From Cryptomeria japonica (lineage: Eukaryota; Streptophyta; Pinopsida; Cupressales; Cupressaceae): a stretch of DNA of 64,000 nucleotides. A program made the position numbers and the translations under genes. Below, piece after piece: positions 35,125-44,523 of the stretch (its first letter is position 1; each line of letters starts with the position of its first letter). The DNA is taken from NCBI RefSeq assembly GCF_030272615.1, contig NC_081410.1:223313415-223377414 (forward strand), given 5' to 3'. The notes beneath the pieces were generated by a model. That model made no database searches, had not been told where the DNA came from, and was given only the letters and a program-made list of their open reading frames with translations.

Positions 35125-35822
35125 TAGTACTAACCCGGTACTGAGAGGGGGGGGTGAATTAGCACAAAAAAAAATACAGTCCTAAACCGGTCTGATAGCA
35201 AACACTTCAAATGACTGGCAAACAGTGACACCGGTTTGAAACAGAGTGCAACTGGTAAAGCTAAGAATGACTGAGACAAGCATTAACTGGTTACTCACTT
35301 AACTTTTCACTCAACTCAAGACTACCCTACCATTTCACCCTTATGCATAAATAGGTAATCTATCATCAGATCATAATAACAACTAGTTCTTGACATGTTT
35401 TATTGATAGTCATAAAACACAGAACCATCATATGCTTGATAGACAATAGAAAAGCATCACAAGATAAAAGCATCACACATGACACACATATTTTTCACAT
35501 GGAAACCCAACTGGGGAAAACCACGGTGGGGATGAATACCCACAAGCTGTTTTTGAACTCTTAGGAAGTCTACTCTGTTAGGAGCCTTGTCCAGTTAGAG
35601 ACATTACAATAGGTTCTGCTAGGAACCGATCCTGTTAGATATCACTTGGTTAAGGGATGGCTACAATACCTGGTTAAGGGTTAAACCATGTTAAAGGTTA
35701 CCTTGTTAGAGGATTTCAAGAATTCAATAGCCAAAGGATTTCAAACTCAATAGCTTTGAATTACCCTGTTAAAGGATTTACAACAAGTCGGTTAAGGCTA
35801 CCCTATTAAGGGATTTTCCAAC
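35122..35822 (-). repeat. LTR of element D (minus), left part
   Basis: It begins TGATAGTACTAACCCGG followed by the G-run/'gtgaattagc' signature. It contains 'ggaaacccaactggggaaaaccacggtgggga' and an array of 'CCTGTTA.AGG' repeats (35570-35815). It is interrupted by element B at 35823 and continues at 62934. Confidence 0.8.
35818..35822 (-). repeat. Target-site copy CCAAC, left of element B
   Basis: CCAAC (35818-35822) pairs with CCAAT (62929-62933) on the other side of B, four of five bases identical. Confidence 0.65.
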
Positions 35823-36648
35823 TGTTAGTCCCATAGATACTGAGAGGGGGGGGGGGCATGAATCAGTATCTGACCGGTAATGTAATTTTCTTAAAACTGA
35901 ATATGCAGAATATAAAGTAATAGTATACCGGTATGCAAGAATTAATGCAAATAACAAAATCAAAAGCATCCACATGAAAAGAACACCATAACACAAGATA
36001 TTTAACGAGGAAACATGGTGTGGGAAAAACCTCAGTGGGATTTGTGACCCACAATATTCACTTACTGGCCAAAAAGAGAATATTACTTACAATAGGGGCC
36101 TGCACATGCAGGAAGGCCAACTGCCTAGAGCTCACTACTCAACAAGAAGTCACACTGACTTACAAAGAGGATTTACACAAATCCAATATTCTGTACTGCT
36201 TTACAATAGCATCTTCAATGCCAGATTCAGTACTGGTTCTTGCTCTATTCTTTACATATACCCTTGACCTACAATTCACACATTAGGTCTACCTTATAAT
36301 TTATTTATTACATTCTCTCCATATCCTACAAATGCCTACAATGATCTCTTTTATATACAAGAGTCATTTTACAATTTGCCAAGTCCGCTTACAATGATAA
36401 ACAAAATATTACATATCAAAAAACCTATCGGCCTCTGTGCTGGTATACATATTTCCTTTTGTGTTGGTGTACATCTTCTGTGCCGGTGTTGGTGTACATT
36501 GATTTTGTTGATGTCGATGCACTATTCTGTTTGAGTAATGCTTTGCTGGTATAATGTCTTTGCCGGTGCCATAGGATTGCAAGGTTGCCATCAATGAAAA
36601 AACCTTCAATCACACATAATGTCTCATTGGAGTGTCCATATGCCAACA
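35823..36648 (-). repeat. 3' LTR of element B
   Basis: TGTTAGTCCC... to ...GCCAACA on the plus strand, 826 bp, matching 62071-62928. It has a TATA box on the minus strand (TATATAAAAG, plus 36348-36357). Confidence 0.9.
36348..36357 (-). promoter_or_regulatory. Putative TATA box in element B LTR
   Basis: CTTTTATATA on the plus strand reads TATATAAAAG on the minus strand, about 290 bases into the LTR in its own orientation. It is conserved in the other LTR at 62595-62604. Confidence 0.55.
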
Positions 36649-36660
36649 ATCTCCCCCTTT
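36649..36660 (-). other. Polypurine tract of element B at LTR border
   Basis: ATCTCCCCCTTT on the plus strand (AAAGGGGGAGAT on the minus strand) directly inside the LTR. Confidence 0.88.
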
Positions 36661-36793
36661 GGCATTGATGGCAACACTCATGAGAAATTTCAAAAAGATA
36701 TCCAAAAATATGTATACCAAAAATATGTTACCAAAAATATGAGGGCTCCCCCTGAGCATGTGATCCCTGTGTTTTGAATTTTCTCATCTACTA

Positions 36794-36803
36794 CTCCCCC
36801 TTT
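36794..36803 (-). other. Upstream polypurine tract of element B
   Basis: CTCCCCCTTT, 143 bases inside the border tract. A CTCAGGGGGAG-type block (plus 36747-36760) lies between the two, as in element A. Confidence 0.6.
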
Positions 36804-36853
36804 GGCATCAATGACAAAGGTTAGTAGATTTGTAGTTGTACCAATACATAACC

Positions 36854-37651
36854 TCAACCTTGTAGTTGGGTAGTTATTAACTGAAGAATATCTCCCAAAA
36901 TTAAGTTTATACCATCCATAAACTTCTTGCTCTCCTTTATTGCTATCTCAGTTCTGTGTACTATACCGGTGAGATGCTGCAAGTGCTCTGCCAGTGTTTT
37001 GCTACCCTGTTTTAGTGCCTCTAAGATTTCCTTACATAGGGATGCTAAGTAGTCCAATCTTGGACCTAGTTTAGATCTCAAAAATTTTGCCTTGTTTATT
37101 ATTTTCTCTTTTTCTCTTTCAAATTTAAGCAATTCTTCCTCAAAATTTGTTATCTTTTCCTCAAAAACTGATAATGTATCAGGTGAGTTAACAAAATTAT
37201 CAGCAAGTTTATTGATCTCTTCCTGTACCTTTCTTATCTTTTTATCTACATCTGTGGTCAAAAAGTTTATCTTACAGGTGTCTTTATACAGAGTTTTGTA
37301 CTCTTTCAATAAATTGCACAGTTCTGGTAGAAGTGTGTCAAATTCCCTGTTACACTTCTTTATTCCTTCCTCAAAGAATTTCTGTTTTTCTTTTTCTACA
37401 CTTTCCTTTATAGTTTCTACCTTTGTTTGCTCAAAATTTCTAGAAATATATTTACAAAGTGTATCCAGCTGGCCTAAAGAATCTTTGTTGGCTATATTAC
37501 AATTTGGAGCTATTAATTTCAAAACTGGAATTGAATCATCTATTGCTTTATAGGCTTATGAGCTATAATCAGTTATTTTCTTGATAGAATCGAGCAATAC
37601 CTCTATTACATTTGATGATGACCCAGTAAACTGAGTGTCGGTGGAAGGGAC
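36854..37651 (-). pseudogene. ORF2 of element B, C-terminal coiled-coil part
   Basis: From the H insertion border the minus-strand frame runs PSTDTQFTGSS, then a TAA at 37556-37558, then an open 222-codon stretch (37522 to 36854) almost entirely coiled coil: VETIKESVEKEKQKFFEEG, TTDVDKKIRKVQEEINKL, EEKITNFEEELLKFEREKEK, ending ILGDILQLITTQLQG-stop. It matches 18290-18835 in element A. Deleting H plus one 5-bp target copy puts it in frame with the N-terminal part of ORF2. Confidence 0.8.
37647..37651. repeat. Target-site copy GGGAC, left of element H
   Basis: GGGAC here and GAGAC at 58192-58196 flank H (four of five identical). ORF2 of B reads in frame across the join when one copy is kept, which supports these borders. 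Confidence 0.75.
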
Positions 37652-37989
37652 TGTTATCGCTGTTTTAAAATTGGATTCTTTCCCCATATTTGGCTATGGT
37701 TTTTGAAAAAATTTGTATAAGATGTGGCCCCAAATGCTTTAGCCTTGTTCTAAACCTGGAGGGTCTAAGGTTTTTCTAATTTTTAGGCTTTATCTTTTGT
37801 GTTAGGTCCCCTGGTTTCTATTCCGACGTTACTTTATTTCACTTAAGTCATGGGTCGCGGGGTCGTAAGAAGTGTCCCCCCTTGCTATTTACCTAGGCGG
37901 TCATGTTTATTATTTGAAAATTTTCGCCTTTTATTATTTCCTTCTAAAGTGCCGGGCCCAATAAACACTAATCAACTTCAGAAAAGATC

Positions 37990-38066
37990 CGACGGTTGGC
38001 GCTATTTCGCAAAGGCTAAGTGCTCACATTTTAAGGCTGCGAAATAGCGAGGATTAATATCAGCCG
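37990..38066. repeat. Hairpin module 1 (H 5' LTR)
   Basis: Perfect 12-bp arms CGCTATTTCGCA (38000-38011) and TGCGAAATAGCG (38038-38049) with a 26-base loop 'aggctaagtgctcacatttt..'. An outer pair GACGG/CCGTC flanks them, and the site is followed by CCATGTGTCATG. Confidence 0.88.
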
Positions 38067-38420
38067 TCCATGTGTCATGCGGAGGAAGTGAAGGTTGCGG
38101 CTGTCAAGAAGGTGGGGCCCCCTCTACGTGGTCTTCTCTGGCGTATTGGAGTGCAGCACGTGGTACAGGCCGCCACAGTCAACATTTTAAGATTAAGGAT
38201 CTAAGTGGGCCCCAAAGATGAGTCAGCTCACAGGTGGAGGTGACCTAGCAAGGATAGCTCTTACAATTCATTGAGACCCCGTGGCTCCTTCCAGTGAATG
38301 AAAAGTCGACAGGTCAGCTTCGAAAATGACAGGGCGCCAGGTGTCCATGATGTGTCCGTGGGCCCACCTCTTCTGAAAGCTCCTAGCAGGGTTTAAATGC
38401 TGAGCAACTTCTGAAAGGAT

Positions 38421-38500
38421 CTGACAGTCAGCGCTATTTCGCAAAGGTTAAGTGCTTGCCCTTTAAGGCTGCGAAATAGCGAGGATTAATATCGGTCGTC
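38421..38500. repeat. Hairpin module 2 (H 5' LTR)
   Basis: The same 12-bp arms at 38432-38443 and 38470-38481. The loop is 'aaggttaagtgcttgccctttaaggc', slightly diverged; the outer pair is weakened (GACAG, CGTC), and CCATCTGTCACG follows. Confidence 0.88.
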
Positions 38501-38710
38501 CATCTGTCACGACAGGGTAAGTGGAAGGCATAGTTGTCAGTGATAGCTGGAGCCCCGTGGCTTTCTTTTGGCGTATTATAAGGTAACACGTGGCACGGGC
38601 CGCCACAGTCGAAAATGACAGGGCGCCAGGTGTCCATGATGTGTCCGTGGGCCCACCTCTTCTGAAAGCTCCTAGCAGGGTTTAAATGTCGCGCAAGTCG
38701 AGATAAGATC

Positions 38711-38800
38711 TAACGGCTCGCGCTATTTCGCAAGGGTAAGATGCTCACATTTTAAGGCTGCGAAATAGCGAAAGTTAACCTGGACCGTCCACGTGTCTTG
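38711..38800. repeat. Hairpin module 3 (H 5' LTR)
   Basis: Arms at 38721-38732 and 38759-38770, outer AACGG/CCGTC, followed by CCACGTGTC, which contains the G-box core CACGTG. Confidence 0.88.
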
Positions 38801-39107
38801 ATGACACGCGGTCTAAAAGGCAGCTGTGGGTCCCTATAGTGTATGTTCGACAAATGAAAAGTTGACAGGTCAGCTTCGAAGGTGACACGAAAGCCAGGTG
38901 TCTATGGCGTTTCTGTGGGCCCACCTTTTCTGAGGTAGACCTGTCGAGACTGAAGTGGGGCCCCCCATGGTTCTTCTTCCGGCAAATGACAGAATGACAA
39001 ATCAGCACAGTGGATGACTAGATGCCAGATGTCACTGATGACTCAGCGGGCCCACCATTCCTGAGGACCTGTTCGAAGGATTAAAAGGCGATTAACTTGA
39101 AAGATAA

Positions 39108-39205
39108 TCCAACGGCCCGCGCTATTTCGCAAGGGTTAAGTGCTCACATTTTAAGGCTGCGAAATAGCGAGAATGAATATCAGCCGTCCACGTGTCATGA
39201 TGATG
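39108..39205. repeat. Hairpin module 4 (H 5' LTR)
   Basis: Arms at 39120-39131 and 39158-39169, outer AACGG/CCGTC, followed by CCACGTGTCATG with the G-box core. It lies about 75 bases upstream of the TATA box. Confidence 0.88.
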
Positions 39206-39241
39206 ACATGGCAAAAAGAGAAAAGCACGGGCCCGCTATGG

Positions 39242-39248
39242 TATAAAG
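39242..39248 (+). promoter_or_regulatory. Putative TATA box of H 5' LTR
   Basis: TATAAAG in 'ctatggtataaagggcgac', downstream of the four hairpin modules and about 510 bases upstream of the LTR ORF. It is conserved at 53107-53113. It would place the transcript start near 39270 and make the ORF part of the genomic RNA leader. Confidence 0.55.
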
Positions 39249-39751
39249 GGCGACATTCAGCCAGTATCAAAATAGAATGTGAGGGGATTTTCTAAGCCAA
39301 TGGTCGGATGCCGCGTGGTATTATGTGGCCAATAAAAAGACAGGACTTAGACTAAGGACAAAGCCGTCAAAATGAAATTCACAGAGAGACACTTGCAGAA
39401 AGACTGGGGCCCGTTGGAGCTAAAATATGAATTCTCATATGAATTCGATTTTGAAGGGACGGTCGAAGCATGCGGAATCAATGTTACAGTTAAGGCCCAG
39501 AGTACAAGCATTTGATTTCCTAACAACCAAGTAAGGATATCTCTTAAAAGGATTTTTGCAGAGAAGGCAAACGCAGAGTTATCCTTTACAAATACAGAGA
39601 AGGCGAATTGGTTGCAGAGCGAATTTCTTCGAGCAAGCATCAGGTTTTTTTTTTTTCTTATTTTGCAGCCGTTCTTGTGTTGTGATACGTGAAACTGTTC
39701 TCGTATAGCAGAAATATTTTCAGAAGTAATATTTATCTGGTTGTATTGCAA

Positions 39752-42700
39752 ATGGCTCCTAAAAGGGAATTTTCTGGTAAAGTTGATTATCTTGAAAGAA
39801 GTGTGTGTGATGACTTCTTAGAGTAGTTGACGCTGTCAACCAACCAGGCATCTAAGGCCAAAGAATTAGTACCCAGGGCTCCCCGACTGAAAATTGGATA
39901 AGGATTGTATGATAAGGGTAATTGGTTAAGAGACCCACAGGTTGGGCTGTCTGGGTTGGGGTTATTTAAAATCGGTTTTGGAATGAGGAATTCTCCTGCT
40001 CCTCAAAATAGCATTTGGGAACTAGATGTTGGGAAATTGGTAGTCCCAGGGGTGTTCATGGATACAGATTTGTTAACCCAGATGGCTTTAAATTATGATT
40101 CAGTTACCAGGTGTATCCGGGTTGTGAATGGAAAAACCCTCGTAGAGATAAATGCAGAAGAGCTGAGAAAAGCATTTGGGCTTAGTGAGTTTACCAATTT
40201 CTTGGAGCATATAAGCTTCACACAATTAACTCAGGTGTACAGGGCACAGAGGACTCATCTCAGGAATGGGCCTCTCAAAGAACTTTTTCTGAAAGTGGGA
40301 GGGTTAGCAGTTGTAGGGCCCAATACACAAGAGCCCTTTTCACTAAGTATGTTTACCTTAAGGGCAAAAGGGATGTACTGGGCACTTTGCCAAGTTCTAG
40401 GAGAGGATGCTGAATCTAATATACCAAATCATTATCTGTTAATGATTGTTCAAATTTTGAATCCTTCTCTTGCTATTACATTTGATTATGCCTCCTATAT
40501 TGCTGATGCTATCCATGGAGGACTGATGGGGATAAAGAATGGGAAGGTGGATAGGCCATTTGGGTGGTATTCATTATTGATGCACCTCTTCCTCTTCAAA
40601 GGTGGAGATTATTTTGCCAGTGGAATGGATCTGGTAAAAGAAAAGGAGGGAGAGAAGATGCCAGTACAATTATGGAGCACCGTATTGTCATGGGATAGAG
40701 AGGATGCAAGTTTTCTAAAGTTTGATAAATACTTTGCATCCAAAATAAGGACTCTTCTTTGCTCTGACAATCCACGAGTCCCCAAGATTCTTCTAGAATT
40801 CCTAAGACCAAAAGAATTCGCAGAGAATGTCAAGATTGTTCATAACTGGGGTGATATGTATTTGTATCCAGTGTCCACAGTGTTTAGGGTCTTTGGTTTC
40901 AGAGGCACCCCATTTTTGTTACCATACCAGGTCCCCCTCAAAGTGGGAATAGCTGAGATTCTCAGACAAATTGGTGACTTGCAAGAGGCAGAGTTAACAG
41001 GCCGAGGTAAAGGGACTATTTTCCCTACAGCTACAGTAGCCCACCAATTTGTAATCACCAAGGGCGGCTGGAAATGTTTTGAGGATTTCCTTAAACCCTA
41101 CCATTTGTCCACTGCAGTGTCAAGATGTGCTGATCCGGAGGACTTCTACAATGGTGTATTCCGGAAGAAGGTAGCATGTAGAGGTAGGCCCCACCAATTC
41201 CACTTTCCTGAAGACCTCATCAGGAATGAATTTGATTTGGACGAACAGGAGTTGAGGAAGGAAAAATGGGTAGCTTACAGGAAGGCCCTGGATTTTGTGC
41301 ATCAATTTGATGCTAGCTATGACCCATTGTCTAGCTTCTTCCCATTGGAAGAAAAGATAAAAATTTTGATTATTTGTTTTGAGGATGTGATGCAGACAAT
41401 AAAGGAGAAAAGGGGAGTTGTAATTAAAAACAACCCTGAGAAAGCAAGAATGATTTTGGGGAAATTAGCTCCTGTTAAAGCCATCCCTCCTAGTGATTAC
41501 ACCCTGCATAAGAAAGCAGGTTATAGTGTGTTGGTGTCTGCAAGAGGGGAACCCTCTTCATCTAAAGGGAAGAGGAAAGCACATGAAGTCATTGACATCC
41601 AAGACAGCCCAAAGAAGCAGAGGGTGGGGAAGGAAGTGCAATCAGATACACCCTTATATTCCCCATCCCAATCCCCTCTCCACATTGGAGATGAACAAGC
41701 AGCAACTGAATACCTCTCTCAGTTGGGCAGTTTGGGGGAGATTGCGTATACATATGATGAAGTGGAAGAGGGGATGCCAGAAGAACCCACTGAAGCACAA
41801 ATGGACATCACCTCGACTGAACTCAAAGGCCAGGAGTGGGATCCTGAGATAAAGAAGGCCACTAGTGCTTTTCTAGCCGATGATAGTTTTGTAACATCTG
41901 AAGCATTTATGCAGTTTATATGGAAACAACATATAGATAAATATAATGCTAGATGTGAAACAAGAAAGGCAGAACAATTAAATAAAGATCCAGCCTTGGT
42001 GGAGGAAGAAATAAAACAGGAGATGATGGAAGAATTCAAAACCATCACTCCTGAACAGGGGAGAGATTTAGTAGCACAAGCTGGAGTGCTCATTTTGCCA
42101 GAATGGAATATTGCTGATGCTCTGGTGCTGGATGCAGTGAGGAAAGAAACCAAACCTATGGAAGGGGTTACATTCAGTAAAGACAATGCTGCTCTAGTCA
42201 TGTGGTCCCTTAAGAGAAATGAGGACAAGAAGGGTAAAGACACCACAGGGACAAGTCACATTGGCGGATTGATGGTCAGGAGAGTAGAAAGCACAGGGGT
42301 AGTAGAGGCTGCTAGCACGGTGTTGGAGACTGCCAAATTTAGTGTTGCAGTAGCTGAGAAGGATGCTAAAGAAAAAGAGGCTCTCCAGCTCAAATTGGAA
42401 ACAGTCTTGAAGGCTTATGACAGTGCCAAGGAGGAAATAAGAGGCAAGGAGAGTATTATTGCCAGATTGCAGAGCCAATTAGCAGGACAACGTCAACAAG
42501 GTGAATCTTCAACATTAATGATCACCTCTTCTCCTGCAAGACCTCCACCTACTAGCCCCATTATTGAGCTCCCACCATCTCCTGCACCTTCCAGCTCTCA
42601 GATGATAGAGATAACTCCCCAAGAATTGGAGAGTCTTAAGCAAACTCAGGCCTATTATGCAGGGAAGTATGAAGAAAAGATCAAGGCCACAGTCTCCAGT

Positions 42701-43354
42701 TTTGGAGACACTATAAATGCTTCACTCCTTCACAATAGTGTAGGAAAAGTCATGGAGATATGGACTGAGTTGATAAGAGATAAAGTCATATTGACACCCA
42801 TTTTTGACAGATGGAGGCCTAGGGAGCAGGATTTAGAGTTCATGTGTGTTTCCTGTGATGAAGCAAGAGCTAACCCTATTATCAAATCCACTTCTGATAT
42901 TACTAAGAGTTTATTGCAGTTGGCGACAGAGGTGGATAATGTGGAAAGAAGGGTTAAATTGCTTAAAAAGGAATACACTGATCAGGTGTGTGAATTACTC
43001 CCAGGAATTTTTGCTAATCCAGATCAACTGAAAGACAAATAGATATGGCTCAATGAGATAAATGTTAAATTGTCAGCAAGGGTCAAGGGAATTATTGATC
43101 TGGATGACACCTCATTTTTTGTTATAACCATACAGGAAATAGAGAGAATTAAATCACACTACAGTTTTCTTAACTCAGAAGTCAACAAACTGAGGAATTC
43201 TTGGAAAGGGTTGACTAAGGTTAAAAGTGATGTGATTAATTTTGTATGGCCGACCGAGGAGACGTATGGTGAGTGGGGAATTAAATATTCCACTCGAGAT
43301 CCGGAGCAGTTAGAGAACGTCCCTGAAAAGCCAGAGGAGGTTGCAACTGAATAA
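39752..43354 (+). pseudogene. LTR-encoded ORF, 5' LTR copy (two extra stops)
   Basis: It is the same protein as in the 3' LTR (53617-57219). Here the frame has TAG at 39824-39826 (CAG in the other copy) and TAA at 39899-39901 (GAA in the other copy). After these it is open from 39905 to the TAG at 43040-43042 and then to TAA at 43352-43354. This copy could make only an N-terminally shortened product from a later ATG. It sits downstream of the U3-like hairpin region and upstream of gag, a position like that of ORF1 in Ogre elements but inside the LTR. Confidence 0.85.
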
Positions 43355-44326
43355 CCTGTCCAACAGACTGCTGAAGAAGCTGAAAAGAGCGCATAACTGA
43401 AATGGTAACTTCTTCAATTTTTGAAGTAATTGTAACAGACTTTCCTCAAAGAAGTCCGAAGCTTTGTGCATCCATATTGTTATAAATGGATACCAGGACT
43501 AGAGAGAAAGGGAACACACAATTTTTGTAAGAAAACGCTGCAGAAATGTTACCTGAGCTTTTCCAAAGTTTAATGGAGAATCAGACTCTTGTAAAATCTT
43601 TTTTTTAAATGAATATCAATATACAGACCATCAGTTTTGAGTAAAGCTATGTGTCGTCTTCAAATTTGTCCTTAATCGTATTTACTCTTTCATTCAGAAT
43701 AATCTAGGATTTTTCTGTTTGAATGGAATTGTAAAGCAATCTCAGTATGGGTGTTTTTAGCATTTATCTTTAGGAGGGAAATTAAACAGGCATGACCACT
43801 CTACCAGTAAATACTTCGGGACGAACTTTGAATTTTGAGGATCCTAGCTTATTTTGAAGTGATTAAATTCTTGTTGATGTTAGGCATTTACAGGGATAAA
43901 TGGAGACCAAGTTGATGGGAAGTATAGAGATGTTTTATTTCAGGAGTTTTATTCGAGTTTGAGTGACTCTGTAGCCTTGGATAAAGCACTGGTACTAATT
44001 GAAGCTGTTTATTACATGCTTTGTTGATCAAATATACTGAAGTTGAATATTGTTTCATTCTTTGCTTTCAGTTGTTTTTTCAAGGTGAACAAACTCACTG
44101 GTTTTTCTGGACTGGTTTGTTGTGGGTTTGTTGCTTTAAGAATGTGAATTTAATTCACAAAGGGTATACCCGCCTGGGCTTAGGGAAGAGCCCGAAGTGT
44201 AGAAGGTCTAACCAAACCTTGTTATATGTTGTCTCTGAAATCCTTTTATCCTTGATGTCTTCTTGGCACTCATTTTAGATTATATTATTAAAGGCATTGA
44301 ACGGTAATCAGATTTTGAGAACAACA
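43355..44326 (+). other. Non-coding end of the H 5' LTR
   Basis: About 970 bases follow the LTR ORF. Short frames such as 44021-44278 are hydrophobic and unsupported. A small palindrome (TGGGCTTAGGGAAGAGCCCG, about 44175-44194) precedes the LTR end. The duplicate in the 3' LTR is 57220-58191. Confidence 0.6.
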
Positions 44327-44330
44327 AAAG

Positions 44331-44348
44331 TGGTGACTCTGTTGGGGA
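44331..44348 (+). other. Primer binding site of element H
   Basis: TGGTGACTCTGTTGGGGA starts four bases after the LTR end. It resembles the TGGCGACTC... primer sites known from Tat/Ogre-type elements and thought to match an arginine tRNA (from memory). It is clearly not the iMet site used by the copia elements. Confidence 0.65.
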
Positions 44349-44456
44349 CAGTTATCACAAAGATATACACATAAAATCTATGCAAAGACTTGTGGAAAGT
44401 ATTGTTGTGTTTGTGAGTAAGACTGCTTGCGTCTATTTTTCCCACAGCTTTGTGGG

Positions 44457-44470
44457 TGGCGACTCTGTTA
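44457..44470 (+). other. Second primer-site-like motif
   Basis: TGGCGACTCTGTTA, 126 bases downstream of the LTR-adjacent site, shares 13 of 14 bases with it and has the TGGCGAC start expected of the unmutated site. Confidence 0.5.
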
Positions 44471-44523
44471 TTTTTGAACCAGTCCTTGTGAGATATAAAC
44501 TTTCTAAAATAAAGACAAACAAG

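Larger units (their letters stand above)
37652..44326 (+). repeat. 5' LTR of element H (6675 bp)
   Basis: TGTTATCGCTGTTTTAAAA... to ...GAGAACAACA. In order: a short AT-rich start, a GC-rich U3-like part with four hairpin modules (37990-39180), a TATA box (39242), a leader with a T-run (39646), a long ORF (39752 on), a small in-frame extension and about 970 bases without coding. The ORF in this copy carries two stop codons absent from the 3' copy. Confidence 0.92.

Noticed and set aside
37092-37553. Plus-strand 153-codon frame
   Set aside because: Antisense to the coiled-coil end of ORF2 of element B, which has homology to element A.
37850-39008. Small frames in the GC-rich LTR region (37850-38047, 38434-38637, 38775-39008)
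   Set aside because: They run through the hairpin modules, recur in both LTRs by duplication, and show no protein-like conservation apart from the DNA motif.
38000-39169. Hairpin modules as a CRISPR array or rho-independent terminators
   Set aside because: Spacing is irregular, spacers are not unique inserts of equal length, the host is a plant, and no U-run follows the stems.
41719-42246. 175-codon minus-strand frame, repeated at 55584-56111
   Set aside because: Antisense shadow of the long LTR ORF; Ser/Leu-rich composition is what the complement of a Glu/Lys-rich frame gives.
44140-44220. Possible tRNA-like or structural RNA near the H LTR end
   Set aside because: Only a 5-6 bp stem; no cloverleaf, no A/B box promoter pair.
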